Shown piece by piece: positions 29,119-38,439 of a DNA stretch of 64,000 nucleotides. The DNA lies in NCBI RefSeq assembly GCF_007954275.1, contig NZ_VOLT01000008.1, positions 62,001 to 126,000 on the forward strand, read 5' to 3'. Position 1 is the first letter of the stretch; each line of letters begins with the position of its first letter. Made by a program: the position numbers and the translations under genes. Under the pieces are notes generated by a model that saw nothing but the letters and a program-made list of their open reading frames with translations, made no database searches and was not told the DNA's origin. This stretch comes from Colwellia demingiae. Lineage in GTDB: Bacteria; Pseudomonadota; Gammaproteobacteria; Enterobacterales; Alteromonadaceae.

Positions 29119-29901
29119 ATGGCATGGAAGCTAGATTCAGATATCTTTAAGCGGTATTACACCGATGCACTCAAGAGTATTAGCTGTTGTGATTTGTGTG
29201 GTGCAAACGTCAGTAATAGTTATCTACTTGGTTATTCGCTATCACAAGCACTACTCTGTCAGTCTTGTGTAAATGATTTACCCTATTTCAATCAAAGTCT
29301 AATCGCAGGTAATTTATTAAATTGGCCTGCGGTTCACCGTGCTTTACCCAATATTCATTTTGAACATCTTTTCGCATTATCACCTTATATTTACCCCTTT
29401 AACAAATGGTTAGCTCAAATGAAATACTTAGGGCGTTTTGAGTTAGCAAATTTATTTAGTGCTTTACTCTGTGCTCAGTGGCAAGTAATGAACAAAACCA
29501 TTACCCCTATTGATTTAGTGCTATCAGTACCCTTACATATTAAGAAATGGCAGGTTCGTGGTTATAACCAAGCGCATCTCATTGCAAAGTCCTTTGCTGG
29601 GACATTGTCATTACCCTATGATGCCAACTTAGTGGTGAGAGTAAAAAATAATGATAGCCAGATGGGAAAAACGGGCAGTGAACGACGAAAAAATTTAGCC
29701 AACGCCTTTGTTTTACAGGGAAAGCTAGTAAGCCATATCAAACATGTTCTGATTGTTGATGATGTGGTTACAACGGGCACCACAGCTAGTGAGATAAGCA
29801 AACTGTTAAAACAAGCTGGTGTTGAAACCGTTACCTTAGTAACGGTTTGTTTAACGTTGCCTAACGCGAAGAAGAACGGAGGCGTACATGGTAAATTGTA
29901 A
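29119..29901 (+). CDS. ComF family protein (GntX-like phosphoribosyltransferase)
   Basis: The 260-residue protein has an N-terminal zinc-ribbon-like pair, CCDLCG and CQSCVND, and a C-terminal type I phosphoribosyltransferase domain with the PRPP loop VLIVDDVVTTGTT. LSVPLHIKKWQVRGYNQAHL is the ComF signature. Family members take part in DNA uptake in competent bacteria; in E. coli the homologue GntX/YhgH is needed to use DNA as a nutrient. It converges with the peptidase gene, with two bases between stop codons. Confidence 0.92.
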   Translation: MAWKLDSDIFKRYYTDALKSISCCDLCGANVSNSYLLGYSLSQALLCQSCVNDLPYFNQSLIAGNLLNWPAVHRALPNIHFEHLFALSPYIYPFNKWLAQMKYLGRFELANLFSALLCAQWQVMNKTITPIDLVLSVPLHIKKWQVRGYNQAHLIAKSFAGTLSLPYDANLVVRVKNNDSQMGKTGSERRKNLANAFVLQGKLVSHIKHVLIVDDVVTTGTTASEISKLLKQAGVETVTLVTVCLTLPNAKKNGGVHGKL

Positions 29902-29903
29902 AC

Positions 29904-32480
29904 CTATTTATATGGCGCAGAAAAAGCTTTGCTAAAAAATAAACTGTTAGCTAGTAATTTTGCACTGCCATGCCAATAACCTCTAAATGCTAGTACCTCT
30001 GTTGTTGCTATTACTCGGCCTTTGCCGACATTGTGAGCAACAATCGCGGCATTATGTGCCAATCGATTAACTAAGTTTTTGTCAGTATAACCACTTAGCA
30101 GTGGTGCTGGCGTATATTTTGCTAATGTTATAAACGGCTGTTGGGGATGCTCCATTATCAAATTACTATTACGAAATAAGGGCAACAAGCTTTGCTGGTA
30201 GCCATAAGCTAATGGATGGCTAATATCTAACTCTACTTGGAAAATAGCGCCGGCAATGCGTTTACGACTAGCTAGGCTTTCTTTATCTTGATAGTTGAGT
30301 TTTTCATGATCAAATAATTGGTTTATCTGCTCTTTAGTAACAAACCTAGCACGTAAAATTTCTTGTTTTGCTAACCAAAGAGACGCACGCTTTTGACTAA
30401 TTATCACCCCCCCTTGTTTAACCCATGTTTTTATTTTCTTAGCCGTATGATCTGTAACATGCTGGTAATCACCATCAACGAGAATGATATGGCTATAGCT
30501 TGATAAGTCGACTTGTCTTAATTGGCTATGGTCGATAATAGATAGTGGGATATTAAGTGTTTCATCGAGATAGAAGCGGACTTCACCTGCTTCGTATTGC
30601 GATATGCCAGTCCCCCCTAATAAAAGTGTTTTAGTCTTACTAATTGGCTTTAACGAACTACTACCAATATCAACTCCTTTCATGGTCAAGCCGGTACTAA
30701 TACTGCTCAACTTAATACCAGTACTATTACTGGCGGAAATTAAGACCTCTTGCCAATTTTCGGTTTGTTGAATACCTGCGGGAATCACTATGCTACCCGC
30801 TTTAAAGTGCTTGGTTGCACCATCGATTAAACTTGTGAAAGGCTTAGTTGCCACTTTTGCTTTGATATTATTGTTAAGAAGGTTATTGAGTAATTTAGGA
30901 GCTAAAAAATGATGCCATTCAAAGATATAGCTATAAGTGGATATGCTTTTACTGTTTGGTTTGGCCGTTACAGGCATGGTCCAAACTTGTTTCGCTAGCT
31001 TTAGTCTACGAGTACGGTTTACTGGGATAGATTCAATATTCATAGCCAAAGGCATTGTCCAACCAGAAACATCATAAAAAGTATTATCTTTAAAGCTCGT
31101 TTGTTGATTAAACAAAGCTTGAATTAGTCGAAACTGAGGTTGAGCAAGAGGTACGTAATAGCTGTTATCTTTCTGATATTTAGTATCTTCAAATTCAAAG
31201 TCAGCGATCAACGGATAAACTTTAATTTTATGCTGCGCTAGTTTGGACAACAAAGTATTGAGGCGAAATTTATCGCTACTTTCGTGCAGTAAATATCCTG
31301 TGAAATCTTCTTTTTTTGCTAGTTTATTACTTTGTTGATAAAACTCACTGCGGTATTGCTTCAATTTTTTTCTATTTTCCCAAGCACCATTGATGGTAGA
31401 AAGTGAGGTGGTCACATGGTTTTCTATACTAAACTCTAAAGTCAGTAAGCCATTAATTGTTTCTTGCTGCATGCCTCTAGCACTAGCTTGTTCGAATAAT
31501 ATGCCTATGCTGCCATTAATATCAGGATAGGTTGAGCCCTTACCGTAGTAAAAATCATCGAAATTCTCTTCGCTATAATAAAGACGTTTTTGTTTATCTA
31601 ATGCTGAAGCATGAAATTTTGACAATGTTGTTGTTAAGTCGACATTTCTTTTCGGGGTCAGTGGATGAGTCCGACTTGGGACGCCAGGTTGAAAAAAGTA
31701 ACTGCTGTTATGACCCATTTCATGAAAATCACCAACAACATGGGGTTGGTATTGATGGAAGTACTTTAATCGGTGTTGGCTTTCTTGTTGAGAGAGTAAT
31801 AACCAGTCGCGGTTCAAGTCAAACCAGAAGTGATTGGTGCGCCCTGTAACCCAGCTCTGGTGGTGCTCTATATGGTTGGCATCACTATTGTCACTAGAGT
31901 TTCGATAAGTACTAACCCAATTAACAAACCTATCCATACCGTCAGGGTTAATACTAGGCTCCAGTACGATCACGGTATTGGCAAGTAATTCAACCATCTT
32001 TTCATCGGTACTGGCTGCTAAATAATAAGCGACTATCATGGCTGCATTAGCACCACTTATTTCATCACCGTGTACGCTATAACCTAACCAAATAACTAAG
32101 GGGGCTTTGTCGGATTTTTGGTTTTCAAGCTGACCTTTATTTTGAGAAAACATGTCACGTTCACTGAGAATACTCGACAAATTTGCTAAGTTTTTAGGGC
32201 TAGAAATGGTAACCAGTAACTGTTCTCGCTGCTGAGGTGTTTTCCCCATCGACGTAATATTTACACGCTCAGAATCCTTCGCCAACTGATAAAAATAGCT
32301 TTTTAGTTGATCATGTCTAACATGGCGTTGGCCAATTTCAAATCCCAAGCTGTTACTTGGTAAGGATATTTTGCTATTAAATTTGCTACTTGCAGGTAAG
32401 TAATCTTGCGCAGGCATGGCAATAATCCAGCTGGAGCAGAGCAGAGTAATGGATAAAATCAGAATTCGTAAAAGTAACAT
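29904..32480 (-). CDS. Secreted M14-family zinc carboxypeptidase-like protein
   Basis: The 858-residue protein has a signal peptide (residues ~1-22, ILILSITLLCSSWIIAMPA). The N-terminal M14 domain has zinc ligands in GYSVHGDEISGAN (HxxE) and a later His in VVGDFHEMGHN. The general-base Glu is likely in GILFEQASARG. VLEPSINPDGMDRF matches the conserved Asn-Pro-Asp-Gly loop. The C-terminal ~450 residues form a long extension with a possible class I glutamine-amidotransferase-like fold (YSHIILVDGDYQ), which I cannot name firmly. It is probably periplasmic or exported and degrades peptides. It sits between comF and nfuA, which are adjacent in E. coli. Confidence 0.88.
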   Translation of the reverse strand: MLLLRILILSITLLCSSWIIAMPAQDYLPASSKFNSKISLPSNSLGFEIGQRHVRHDQLKSYFYQLAKDSERVNITSMGKTPQQREQLLVTISSPKNLANLSSILSERDMFSQNKGQLENQKSDKAPLVIWLGYSVHGDEISGANAAMIVAYYLAASTDEKMVELLANTVIVLEPSINPDGMDRFVNWVSTYRNSSDNSDANHIEHHQSWVTGRTNHFWFDLNRDWLLLSQQESQHRLKYFHQYQPHVVGDFHEMGHNSSYFFQPGVPSRTHPLTPKRNVDLTTTLSKFHASALDKQKRLYYSEENFDDFYYGKGSTYPDINGSIGILFEQASARGMQQETINGLLTLEFSIENHVTTSLSTINGAWENRKKLKQYRSEFYQQSNKLAKKEDFTGYLLHESSDKFRLNTLLSKLAQHKIKVYPLIADFEFEDTKYQKDNSYYVPLAQPQFRLIQALFNQQTSFKDNTFYDVSGWTMPLAMNIESIPVNRTRRLKLAKQVWTMPVTAKPNSKSISTYSYIFEWHHFLAPKLLNNLLNNNIKAKVATKPFTSLIDGATKHFKAGSIVIPAGIQQTENWQEVLISASNSTGIKLSSISTGLTMKGVDIGSSSLKPISKTKTLLLGGTGISQYEAGEVRFYLDETLNIPLSIIDHSQLRQVDLSSYSHIILVDGDYQHVTDHTAKKIKTWVKQGGVIISQKRASLWLAKQEILRARFVTKEQINQLFDHEKLNYQDKESLASRKRIAGAIFQVELDISHPLAYGYQQSLLPLFRNSNLIMEHPQQPFITLAKYTPAPLLSGYTDKNLVNRLAHNAAIVAHNVGKGRVIATTEVLAFRGYWHGSAKLLANSLFFSKAFSAPYK

Positions 32481-32607
32481 CTAGATGACCTCGGTATTTG
32501 ACTTCTATAAAGTATCAAACAAAAGCGTAAAAATCATTAGCACATAACTAAATAGCAGCGTAAAATGATCATACTTGAGTAAAACAGTCAGGTATTTTTT
32601 CAACTGA

Positions 32608-32621
32608 TTACTTTAAAGTAA
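32608..32621. promoter_or_regulatory. Perfect palindrome upstream of nfuA
   Basis: TTACTTTAAAGTAA is its own inverse complement and is followed at once by a partial repeat, TTTTAAAGTAA. It ends 44 bases before the nfuA start. It may be an operator; I cannot name a regulator. Confidence 0.4.
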
Positions 32622-32665
32622 TTTTAAAGTAATAAAAGTATCCGAGAGAAAAGAGAGCTAACACC

Positions 32666-33244
32666 ATGATCACTATTTCAGAAAATGCTCAACAGCATTT
32701 TATTAAATTACTTTCGCAACAAGCTGAAGGTACCCATATTCGAGTTTTTGTTGTAAATCCTGGCACAGCGAAAGCTGAATGTGGCGTTTCATATTGTCCG
32801 CCTGATGCGGTTGAAGCCGATGATATTCAACTGCCATTTGAAGGCTTTTCAGCGATGGTTGATGCTGACAGTAAAGGCTTTTTAGAAGACGCAGAAATTG
32901 ATTTTACGACTGATCAAATGGGCTCACAGCTTACTTTGAAAGCACCAAATGCTAAATTACGTAAAGTTGCTGATGACGCGCCACTATTTGAACGCGTTCA
33001 TTATTTCTTACAAGCTGAAGTTAACCCTCAGTTAGCAGGTCATGGCGGCGAATGTACCTTAGTCGAAATTACCGACGATGGTTATGCTGTATTGCAATTT
33101 GGTGGTGGCTGTAATGGCTGTGCACAAATTGATGTCACGGTAAAAGATGGCATTGAAAAGCAATTGATTGAATTAATGGCTGGCGAAATTAAAGGCGTTA
33201 AAGATGCTACAGAGCATGAACGTGGTGACCATTCGTATTACTAA
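32666..33244 (+). CDS. nfuA: Fe-S biogenesis protein NfuA
   Basis: NfuA carries and delivers [4Fe-4S] clusters to target enzymes, particularly under stress. The 192-residue protein has an N-terminal A-type-carrier-like domain (residues ~1-95, [15 protein letters not shown]) and a C-terminal Nfu domain with the cluster-binding [11 protein letters not shown] (CxxC). Length and both domains match E. coli NfuA (191 residues). GAGAGAAAAGAG upstream serves as the ribosome-binding region. Two small membrane-protein genes follow closely. Confidence 0.97.
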   Translation: MITISENAQQHFIKLLSQQAEGTHIRVFVVNPGTAKAECGVSYCPPDAVEADDIQLPFEGFSAMVDADSKGFLEDAEIDFTTDQMGSQLTLKAPNAKLRKVADDAPLFERVHYFLQAEVNPQLAGHGGECTLVEITDDGYAVLQFGGGCNGCAQIDVTVKDGIEKQLIELMAGEIKGVKDATEHERGDHSYY

Positions 33245-33256
33245 AATTTAGTTCGT

Positions 33257-33529
33257 ATGATTAAGTTACTAGAAAAAATAGGCCAAAACCCGCAGTACAG
33301 TTTAACGCTGTTCTTACGTGGGCTTGGCCTTTTTGTTATTGGTTTGCTCTTTGTTGCTTTGGGATATTTTTATCATCATCTTTGGCAGATTGTGGGCATC
33401 ATAACACTAGCGCTTGCTTGCTTATTGGCAGCATGGGGATATCTGGGGATTTTTGCCAATCGTTGGTTAAATATTCTTTATCGCACTCAACCCGCGAATA
33501 AACGACCGACCAACAAAAACACAAATTAA
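33257..33529 (+). CDS. Small two-helix membrane protein of unknown function
   Basis: The 90-residue protein has two hydrophobic segments (residues ~20-41 and ~46-68) and a basic, Asn/Thr-rich tail (TQPANKRPTNKNTN). I do not recognise the family. It starts 12 bases after nfuA, and the VanZ-like gene follows its stop codon directly, so the three are likely one transcript. Confidence 0.75.
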   Translation: MIKLLEKIGQNPQYSLTLFLRGLGLFVIGLLFVALGYFYHHLWQIVGIITLALACLLAAWGYLGIFANRWLNILYRTQPANKRPTNKNTN

Positions 33530-33892
33530 ATGAAATTAATGACTAATTTAATAAAAAAATATTGGCTTTTCATTTCTGTTTTTTTACTTGCCGCTATTGC
33601 GACCTTGTCTTTATGGCCCGCAGAACATTTACCTCAAGTCCCGGGTAGTGATAAAACTCATCATTTCATCTCTTATGGCGCATTAATGTTTCCTGTAGCA
33701 TTACGAAAACCCCAATACTGGCTATGGATTACCTTAGGTTTTGCTGGCTTTAGTGGCGCTATTGAGTTGATTCAGCCTTATGTTAATCGCTATGGAGAAT
33801 GGCTTGATTTGGCCGCCAATGTAGCAGGTTTAGCGTGTGGCATTATGCTCGCTCAGATTATTGAGTACTTCACTGCGGGTAACACTAAGTAA
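33530..33892 (+). CDS. VanZ-like family membrane protein
   Basis: The 120-residue protein has three to four membrane segments and the VanZ-like motifs: LWPAEHLPQVPGSDKTHHFISYG (anchor: GSDKTHHF), AIELIQPYVNRYGEWLDLAANVAG (anchor: ELIQPYVNRYGEWLD). VanZ itself affects teicoplanin resistance, but most family members have no known function. It begins at the base following the stop codon of the previous gene. Confidence 0.85.
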   Translation: MKLMTNLIKKYWLFISVFLLAAIATLSLWPAEHLPQVPGSDKTHHFISYGALMFPVALRKPQYWLWITLGFAGFSGAIELIQPYVNRYGEWLDLAANVAGLACGIMLAQIIEYFTAGNTK

Positions 33893-33937
33893 CACTTGAT
33901 TACATAACACATACAGGCGATGAATTATTAGTTGACC

Positions 33938-33955
33938 GGTATCAAGCTTGATACC
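33938..33955. promoter_or_regulatory. Perfect 18-bp palindrome
   Basis: GGTATCAAGCTTGATACC has no central mismatch. It lies between the VanZ-like gene and the next small membrane protein gene, 51 bases before the latter's start. It could be an operator for a dimeric regulator or a hairpin; no T run follows. Confidence 0.5.
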
Positions 33956-34006
33956 TATTGGCATGTTAGTATTCTTCTACTGTTACCTCATTAAGCCAAT
34001 TATCTT

Positions 34007-34288
34007 ATGTCGAAAGAAACTCCTGCTCATCACCTTCCGGTAGCACATCCTCCAAAGCGATTATGGCAAAAAATATCGTCAATCATCGCAAAAGGAAGTT
34101 TTGGCTTGGCTGCTATTGGCGCAGTGGTAACAGTTATTTACGGCAATGATGTTGAAGCCGATATTAAAGCAGCGCTTGGCGCAACTACCTTTTTTTGTGT
34201 AGCTGTTGGTGTTGTCTGTCAAGCGATGGGTAGTACGAGTATTCCAAACTTAAAGCCGACCCCGAAAGAATTTGATGATAAAAAATGA
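34007..34288 (+). CDS. Small membrane protein of unknown function
   Basis: The 93-residue protein has two hydrophobic segments (residues ~31-47 and ~58-75), a His/Pro-rich N terminus (PAHHLPVAHPPK) and an acidic, Lys-containing tail. I do not recognise a family. It stands alone with 114 bases upstream and 272 downstream. Confidence 0.65.
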   Translation: MSKETPAHHLPVAHPPKRLWQKISSIIAKGSFGLAAIGAVVTVIYGNDVEADIKAALGATTFFCVAVGVVCQAMGSTSIPNLKPTPKEFDDKK

Positions 34289-34560
34289 TATCAAGCACTT
34301 TCTTTTGTAGCGATGAGCATGGCAACAATGGAATTACCGCTCAAAGAATATGCATGTTCAAGCAGTCTTATTGCGGCCGTATCAACTAAGCCGTGCACAG
34401 TGGTATGGTAATATTTGATAGGATCAGCGGCAAGGCTAGGTAAGATAGACGTTTATGTTGATCGAAACGGCTAGTTTTAATCCAAAAAAAATCCTAAAGT
34501 TCTAGTGCTTTAAAGTAAAAAACGTTATTTTATCTCATCTGATTTTTAAAGGTATATACC
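34289..34560. other. Intergenic region with no visible gene
   Basis: These 272 bases lie before the polysaccharide deacetylase gene. I see no gene, hairpin or clear promoter boxes in them apart from a short AAAGG before the next ATG. Confidence 0.4.
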
Positions 34561-35634
34561 ATGAAGTATATGTTGCGGACACTAGTTTCAGTTTCATTAT
34601 TATTGAGCGTTGCGCTCAGCAGTCATGCAGCAGTAATTTTACAGTACCATCATGTTAGCGATAGCACCCCAGCAAGCACCAGTATTTCCCCAAAACAATT
34701 TGAAGTGCACTTACAATACCTTAAAGATAATAATTTTAAAGTGGTACCTTTATCTGAGTTAATTGAAGGCATTAAAAACCAACAAGCTTTACCCGATAAA
34801 AGCGTCGCTATTACCTTTGATGATGCTTATATTGATGTGTTAACGCAAGCTAAGCCCATTTTAGATAAATTTGCCTTTCCGTATACCATTTATGTAAACC
34901 CAGGCATTATCGCTCGTAATGAAAAAAATGATGCTTCACATTATTTGTCATGGATTCAACTCAAAGCACTTTCAGATGAAGGCGTGATTATTGCTAACCA
35001 TGGTTATGAACATGATTCTATGGCGCGAATTACAGATGGATTAACGCAAGCACAATGGCTACGTAAACAAACGGAATTATTATTAAAAGCGGAAGCGGTT
35101 ATTAAAGAAAATACCGGTCAAAGCTGGCGATATTATGCATACCCTTATGGTGAATATGATATCGCTATTCAAGCATGGGCTAAAGAAAATGACTTCGTTG
35201 CTTTTTCTCAGCAATCGGGCGCAATTGATTTATCGACAGACTTAACCAGCGTACCGCGTTTTCCAGCTTCAAAGCCTTATGATAAAATTTCTGGCTTACG
35301 TGATAAGTTAAACTCATTGGCGTTTAATATTCGTTTAGAAGGCGAACAAGCTGAAACTATCTTTAAACACAAAGAAGCTAAAAGTATCAATTTTGCTATT
35401 GAAACGGGGGACTTTTATAAATCAGCCCTCAATTGTTATATTTCAGGTTTAGGTAAGCAAAAAATCACCTGGAATGATGATAAAAGTTTTAGTATAAATT
35501 TTAGTAAAGACCTGCCGATTGGTAGAGTTCGAGCTAACTGCACGGCTGCAAGTATTAGTAAGCCAGGTCGCTATTATTGGTATTCTAAGCCATGGTTTAT
35601 CTTAAAAGATGATGGCAGCTGGTACCATTTATAA
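34561..35634 (+). CDS. Secreted polysaccharide deacetylase family protein (NodB-like)
   Basis: The 357-residue protein has a signal peptide (residues ~1-23, ending SSHAA). The NodB-homology domain (~25-230) has motif 1 AITFDDAYID with the metal and catalytic Asp pair, motif 2 NHGYEHDSM with the zinc-binding His residues, and motif 3 YAYPYGEYD. The N-terminal LQYHHVSD is common to PgaB-like and related deacetylases. The last ~120 residues (from about LEGEQAETIF) are an extra domain of unknown role. Substrate could be poly-N-acetylglucosamine or another amino sugar; no biosynthesis genes are close. Confidence 0.9.
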   Translation: MKYMLRTLVSVSLLLSVALSSHAAVILQYHHVSDSTPASTSISPKQFEVHLQYLKDNNFKVVPLSELIEGIKNQQALPDKSVAITFDDAYIDVLTQAKPILDKFAFPYTIYVNPGIIARNEKNDASHYLSWIQLKALSDEGVIIANHGYEHDSMARITDGLTQAQWLRKQTELLLKAEAVIKENTGQSWRYYAYPYGEYDIAIQAWAKENDFVAFSQQSGAIDLSTDLTSVPRFPASKPYDKISGLRDKLNSLAFNIRLEGEQAETIFKHKEAKSINFAIETGDFYKSALNCYISGLGKQKITWNDDKSFSINFSKDLPIGRVRANCTAASISKPGRYYWYSKPWFILKDDGSWYHL

Positions 35635-35674
35635 AAAAGTAAGCCGTTTACCTTTGTTTCCAATCTATTCTCAA

Positions 35675-36343
35675 TTATTGATAAAGCGCGACTATTTTTT
35701 GATAGTCGCTTAATAACTTCTCATTATCAATACTAGGTACTTCACCTACTACTTGCTCAGGTCTAAATATTGCCGCTATCTTCCCCGCGGGATTGATTAA
35801 GACTAATGAAGCGCTGTGATCAACCCAATAGTTTTCATCGCCAGCAGGCACTACAACGTCTCCTTTACTTACCTCTTTACTAGTGATGGCATACATCAAC
35901 CCTAAATTTCGAGAAAAGGGAAAAAGCACATCGTGCTCTGCGCGGAGTGCTTTAAAGTTAGGATTAAAATATCCAATATATTGCTCAAGTTTTTCTCTGC
36001 TGTCTCTTTTGGGATCAACAGAGACTAATAACACTTGGCTATTACTGGCAATGTTGGTTAAGTCCTCATAAATGAAATTGAGGTTTTGCAGGGTGGTTGG
36101 GCAGACATCAGGACAATAAGTATAACCGAAGAATACCAGTGACCATTTGTCGCGTAACTGCTCATTATTAAAAGGCTGTCCTAACTCATCCGTTAAGGTA
36201 AAGGGTGATATTGGCCGAGCCTGTTGATAATGCAAAGCATATTCAGGTAGAGGTAATTGTTTTGTTTTATTCATAAGATAAAAGCCAGCCGCGCCGGCAC
36301 AGATTGAGATTAAGGCAATAATGCTATAGATATGTTTATTCAT
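35675..36343 (-). CDS. SCO1/SenC family copper chaperone
   Basis: SCO proteins deliver copper to, or reduce, the CuA site of cytochrome oxidase subunit II. The 222-residue protein has an N-terminal membrane anchor (residues ~6-24) and a thioredoxin-like domain with the CxxxC copper site in YCPDVCPTT and the third ligand His in YWVDHSASLVL. It is the last gene of the leftward oxidase operon, 84 bases after ctaB. Confidence 0.94.
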   Translation of the reverse strand: MNKHIYSIIALISICAGAAGFYLMNKTKQLPLPEYALHYQQARPISPFTLTDELGQPFNNEQLRDKWSLVFFGYTYCPDVCPTTLQNLNFIYEDLTNIASNSQVLLVSVDPKRDSREKLEQYIGYFNPNFKALRAEHDVLFPFSRNLGLMYAITSKEVSKGDVVVPAGDENYWVDHSASLVLINPAGKIAAIFRPEQVVGEVPSIDNEKLLSDYQKIVALYQ

Positions 36344-36427
36344 CGAAATCCTGTGTTTAGTGCCATTGTTACGAAGTTACAGTTACGAAGTTATTGCAGA
36401 TAAACCTTCGTGGCTAAATTGTCGAAA

Positions 36428-37381
36428 CTAGCCCATTGGTAGCCAATAATGATCGAGCAGTAAAATTATGAAAAGTAACATTAAATGCACGATAGAGAAC
36501 TTAAATGTTGCCATTGCGGTCCCTTCTTTTGCATTAAACTTGAGCTGCCAAGCATAGCCAAAAAAGATCAAGTTCAAACTACACGCTCCTATTAAATACA
36601 ACCAGTTACTCATACCAACTAAATAAGGTAGTAAACAAACTATAAAGAGTAAGACGGTATAGAGCAGTATCTGTGTTTTAGTGAAGCTCACGCCGTGAGT
36701 TACCGGTAACATAGGAATATTTACTTTGGCATAATCATTTTTACGGTGAATCGCTAATGCCCAAAAGTGTGGCGGTGTCCAAGTAAAAATAATTAAAACT
36801 AATAATAAAGCGTTAGGCACCACTTCATTAGTCATAGCTGTCCAACCCAATAATGGTGGGATAGCACCAGCTAAACCGCCGATAGTGATATTTTGTGGCG
36901 TAGCACGCTTTAAATACATGGTATAGACAAAACTATAGCCAACTAAGCCAGCTAAGGTCAAAAAAGCCGTCAGTGGATTCACTAAAGCATAAAGAATAAT
37001 AAAACCGAGCAAGGCTATGCTAGTGGCAAATACAATGGCATTGGTAACACTAATTTTACCTGCAGGCAAAGGCCTGTTATGGGTTCTGCCCATAACAGTA
37101 TCAATTTTTTCATCGACAATATGATTGATAGCGGCTGCCGCAGAAGATAATAATGCAATGCCAAGCATTGCAGGTATTAGCCGTTGCCACGGTAAAGCTC
37201 CAGGAACAGATAAACTCATACCAACTAATGCCGTCAATACCAATAAGGCAACAACTTTAGGTTTGGTAATATCGTAATAAGCACGCCAATTAGCAAAAAT
37301 GCTACTAATGGAAAAATGATGGTGACTAGTATTAATCGCCGATGGCATAGGTGTTATCGTTTTATTCAATACTTTACTCAT
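36428..37381 (-). CDS. ctaB: Protohaem IX farnesyltransferase (haem O synthase)
   Basis: This enzyme attaches a farnesyl group to haem B to give haem O, the precursor of haem A. The 317-residue UbiA-family membrane protein has about nine hydrophobic segments. The prenyl-diphosphate/Mg site is [19 protein letters not shown], and a second motif appears as [20 protein letters not shown] (shown to 20 residues). The start overlaps ctaA by 8 bases, which supports coupling. Also known as cyoE; ctaB is used because of the aa3 oxidase context. Confidence 0.96.
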   Translation of the reverse strand: MSKVLNKTITPMPSAINTSHHHFSISSIFANWRAYYDITKPKVVALLVLTALVGMSLSVPGALPWQRLIPAMLGIALLSSAAAAINHIVDEKIDTVMGRTHNRPLPAGKISVTNAIVFATSIALLGFIILYALVNPLTAFLTLAGLVGYSFVYTMYLKRATPQNITIGGLAGAIPPLLGWTAMTNEVVPNALLLVLIIFTWTPPHFWALAIHRKNDYAKVNIPMLPVTHGVSFTKTQILLYTVLLFIVCLLPYLVGMSNWLYLIGACSLNLIFFGYAWQLKFNAKEGTAMATFKFSIVHLMLLFIILLLDHYWLPMG

Positions 37382-38435
37382 AGAGAGACTCCTCGGAATT
37401 TTGTCGTAATTTATAAGTTAAGGCGATCAAGCTCAGCATTAAACCGGCGGCAACTAAGTTGTGTGCGACAGCCACTTTAAGTGGCAACGAAAACCAGATA
37501 TTACTAACCCCTAAACTTATTTGAATGACTAATAAGCTCAGTAAAATAGTGGCGGTGTTCTTTATAGAAGGAGTTTTTGCTTTGAGAAAAATGGTGATGG
37601 CTAACCAAGCGAGAAATGCGCCAGTAATGATTGCACCAAAACGATGACTAACATGAATAGTTACTCTTTCATTATGTGCTAAGTGACCAAATTCATAGCT
37701 CTCTTGGTTTGGGGGAATCAAATCAAAGGACTGCTCAAAACTTAAATCGGATAGCCAATCACCCTGACAAATGGGTAATTCTACACAACTCATGGCTGCA
37801 TAATTTGATGAGGTCCAACCGCCTAGGGCAATTTGTGCGGTTAAAATAGTAATACCTATTAATGCATAGCTACTGTATTTTTTAAGCTGTGATTCAGCTA
37901 ATTTTTCTCCCTGAGTGTTTATTCTTCTAGCATTAATGCGCAAATATAATAAGAATAGTAAGCAAAGCGTGGTAAAGCCGCCGAGTAAATGCCCCATCAC
38001 CACTATTGGCATTAATTTCAGTGTTACTGTCCACATACCTAATGCAGCTTGGAAGGTAACAATACCTAAAATACATAGGGGCAGAAATATTGGATACCTA
38101 ACTTTTGAGCTTTTTGAAAAACGTAATTTTATTGAAACGAACGCTATTACTGCGATAAGCAAACCAAGACTGCCGGCAAAATAGCGATGAATCATCTCAT
38201 TCCATGCTTTAGCCGGTTCAACATGTCGTTCAGGAAAAGCCTGCTCAGCAGCAGCAATTTGTATGCTCGTCTCAGGTACATCGATTAAACCATAACAGGT
38301 TGGCCAATCAGGACAGCCTAAACCCGCATGAGTTAAACGTGTATAAGCACCTAAGCCAATAACAACAATGGCTAACAGTAAACTGGTCAGCACTAAACGA
38401 CGCAGTGTCTGTGTCTTTTTACTGTGTTCTGTCAT
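37374..38435 (-). CDS. ctaA: Haem A synthase (COX15/CtaA family)
   Basis: CtaA oxidises the C8 methyl of haem O to a formyl group to give haem A. The 353-residue protein has eight predicted membrane helices and the family signatures [17 protein letters not shown] and [12 protein letters not shown], with a second half repeating the pattern ([12 protein letters not shown]). Four histidines expected to bind haem are in HAG, IHR, GHLLGG and SHR contexts. I chose ATG 38435, four bases after the upstream stop codon; a TTG at 38447 would overlap it. Confidence 0.94.
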   Translation of the reverse strand: MTEHSKKTQTLRRLVLTSLLLAIVVIGLGAYTRLTHAGLGCPDWPTCYGLIDVPETSIQIAAAEQAFPERHVEPAKAWNEMIHRYFAGSLGLLIAVIAFVSIKLRFSKSSKVRYPIFLPLCILGIVTFQAALGMWTVTLKLMPIVVMGHLLGGFTTLCLLFLLYLRINARRINTQGEKLAESQLKKYSSYALIGITILTAQIALGGWTSSNYAAMSCVELPICQGDWLSDLSFEQSFDLIPPNQESYEFGHLAHNERVTIHVSHRFGAIITGAFLAWLAITIFLKAKTPSIKNTATILLSLLVIQISLGVSNIWFSLPLKVAVAHNLVAAGLMLSLIALTYKLRQNSEESLYE

Positions 38436-38439
38436 TGAG

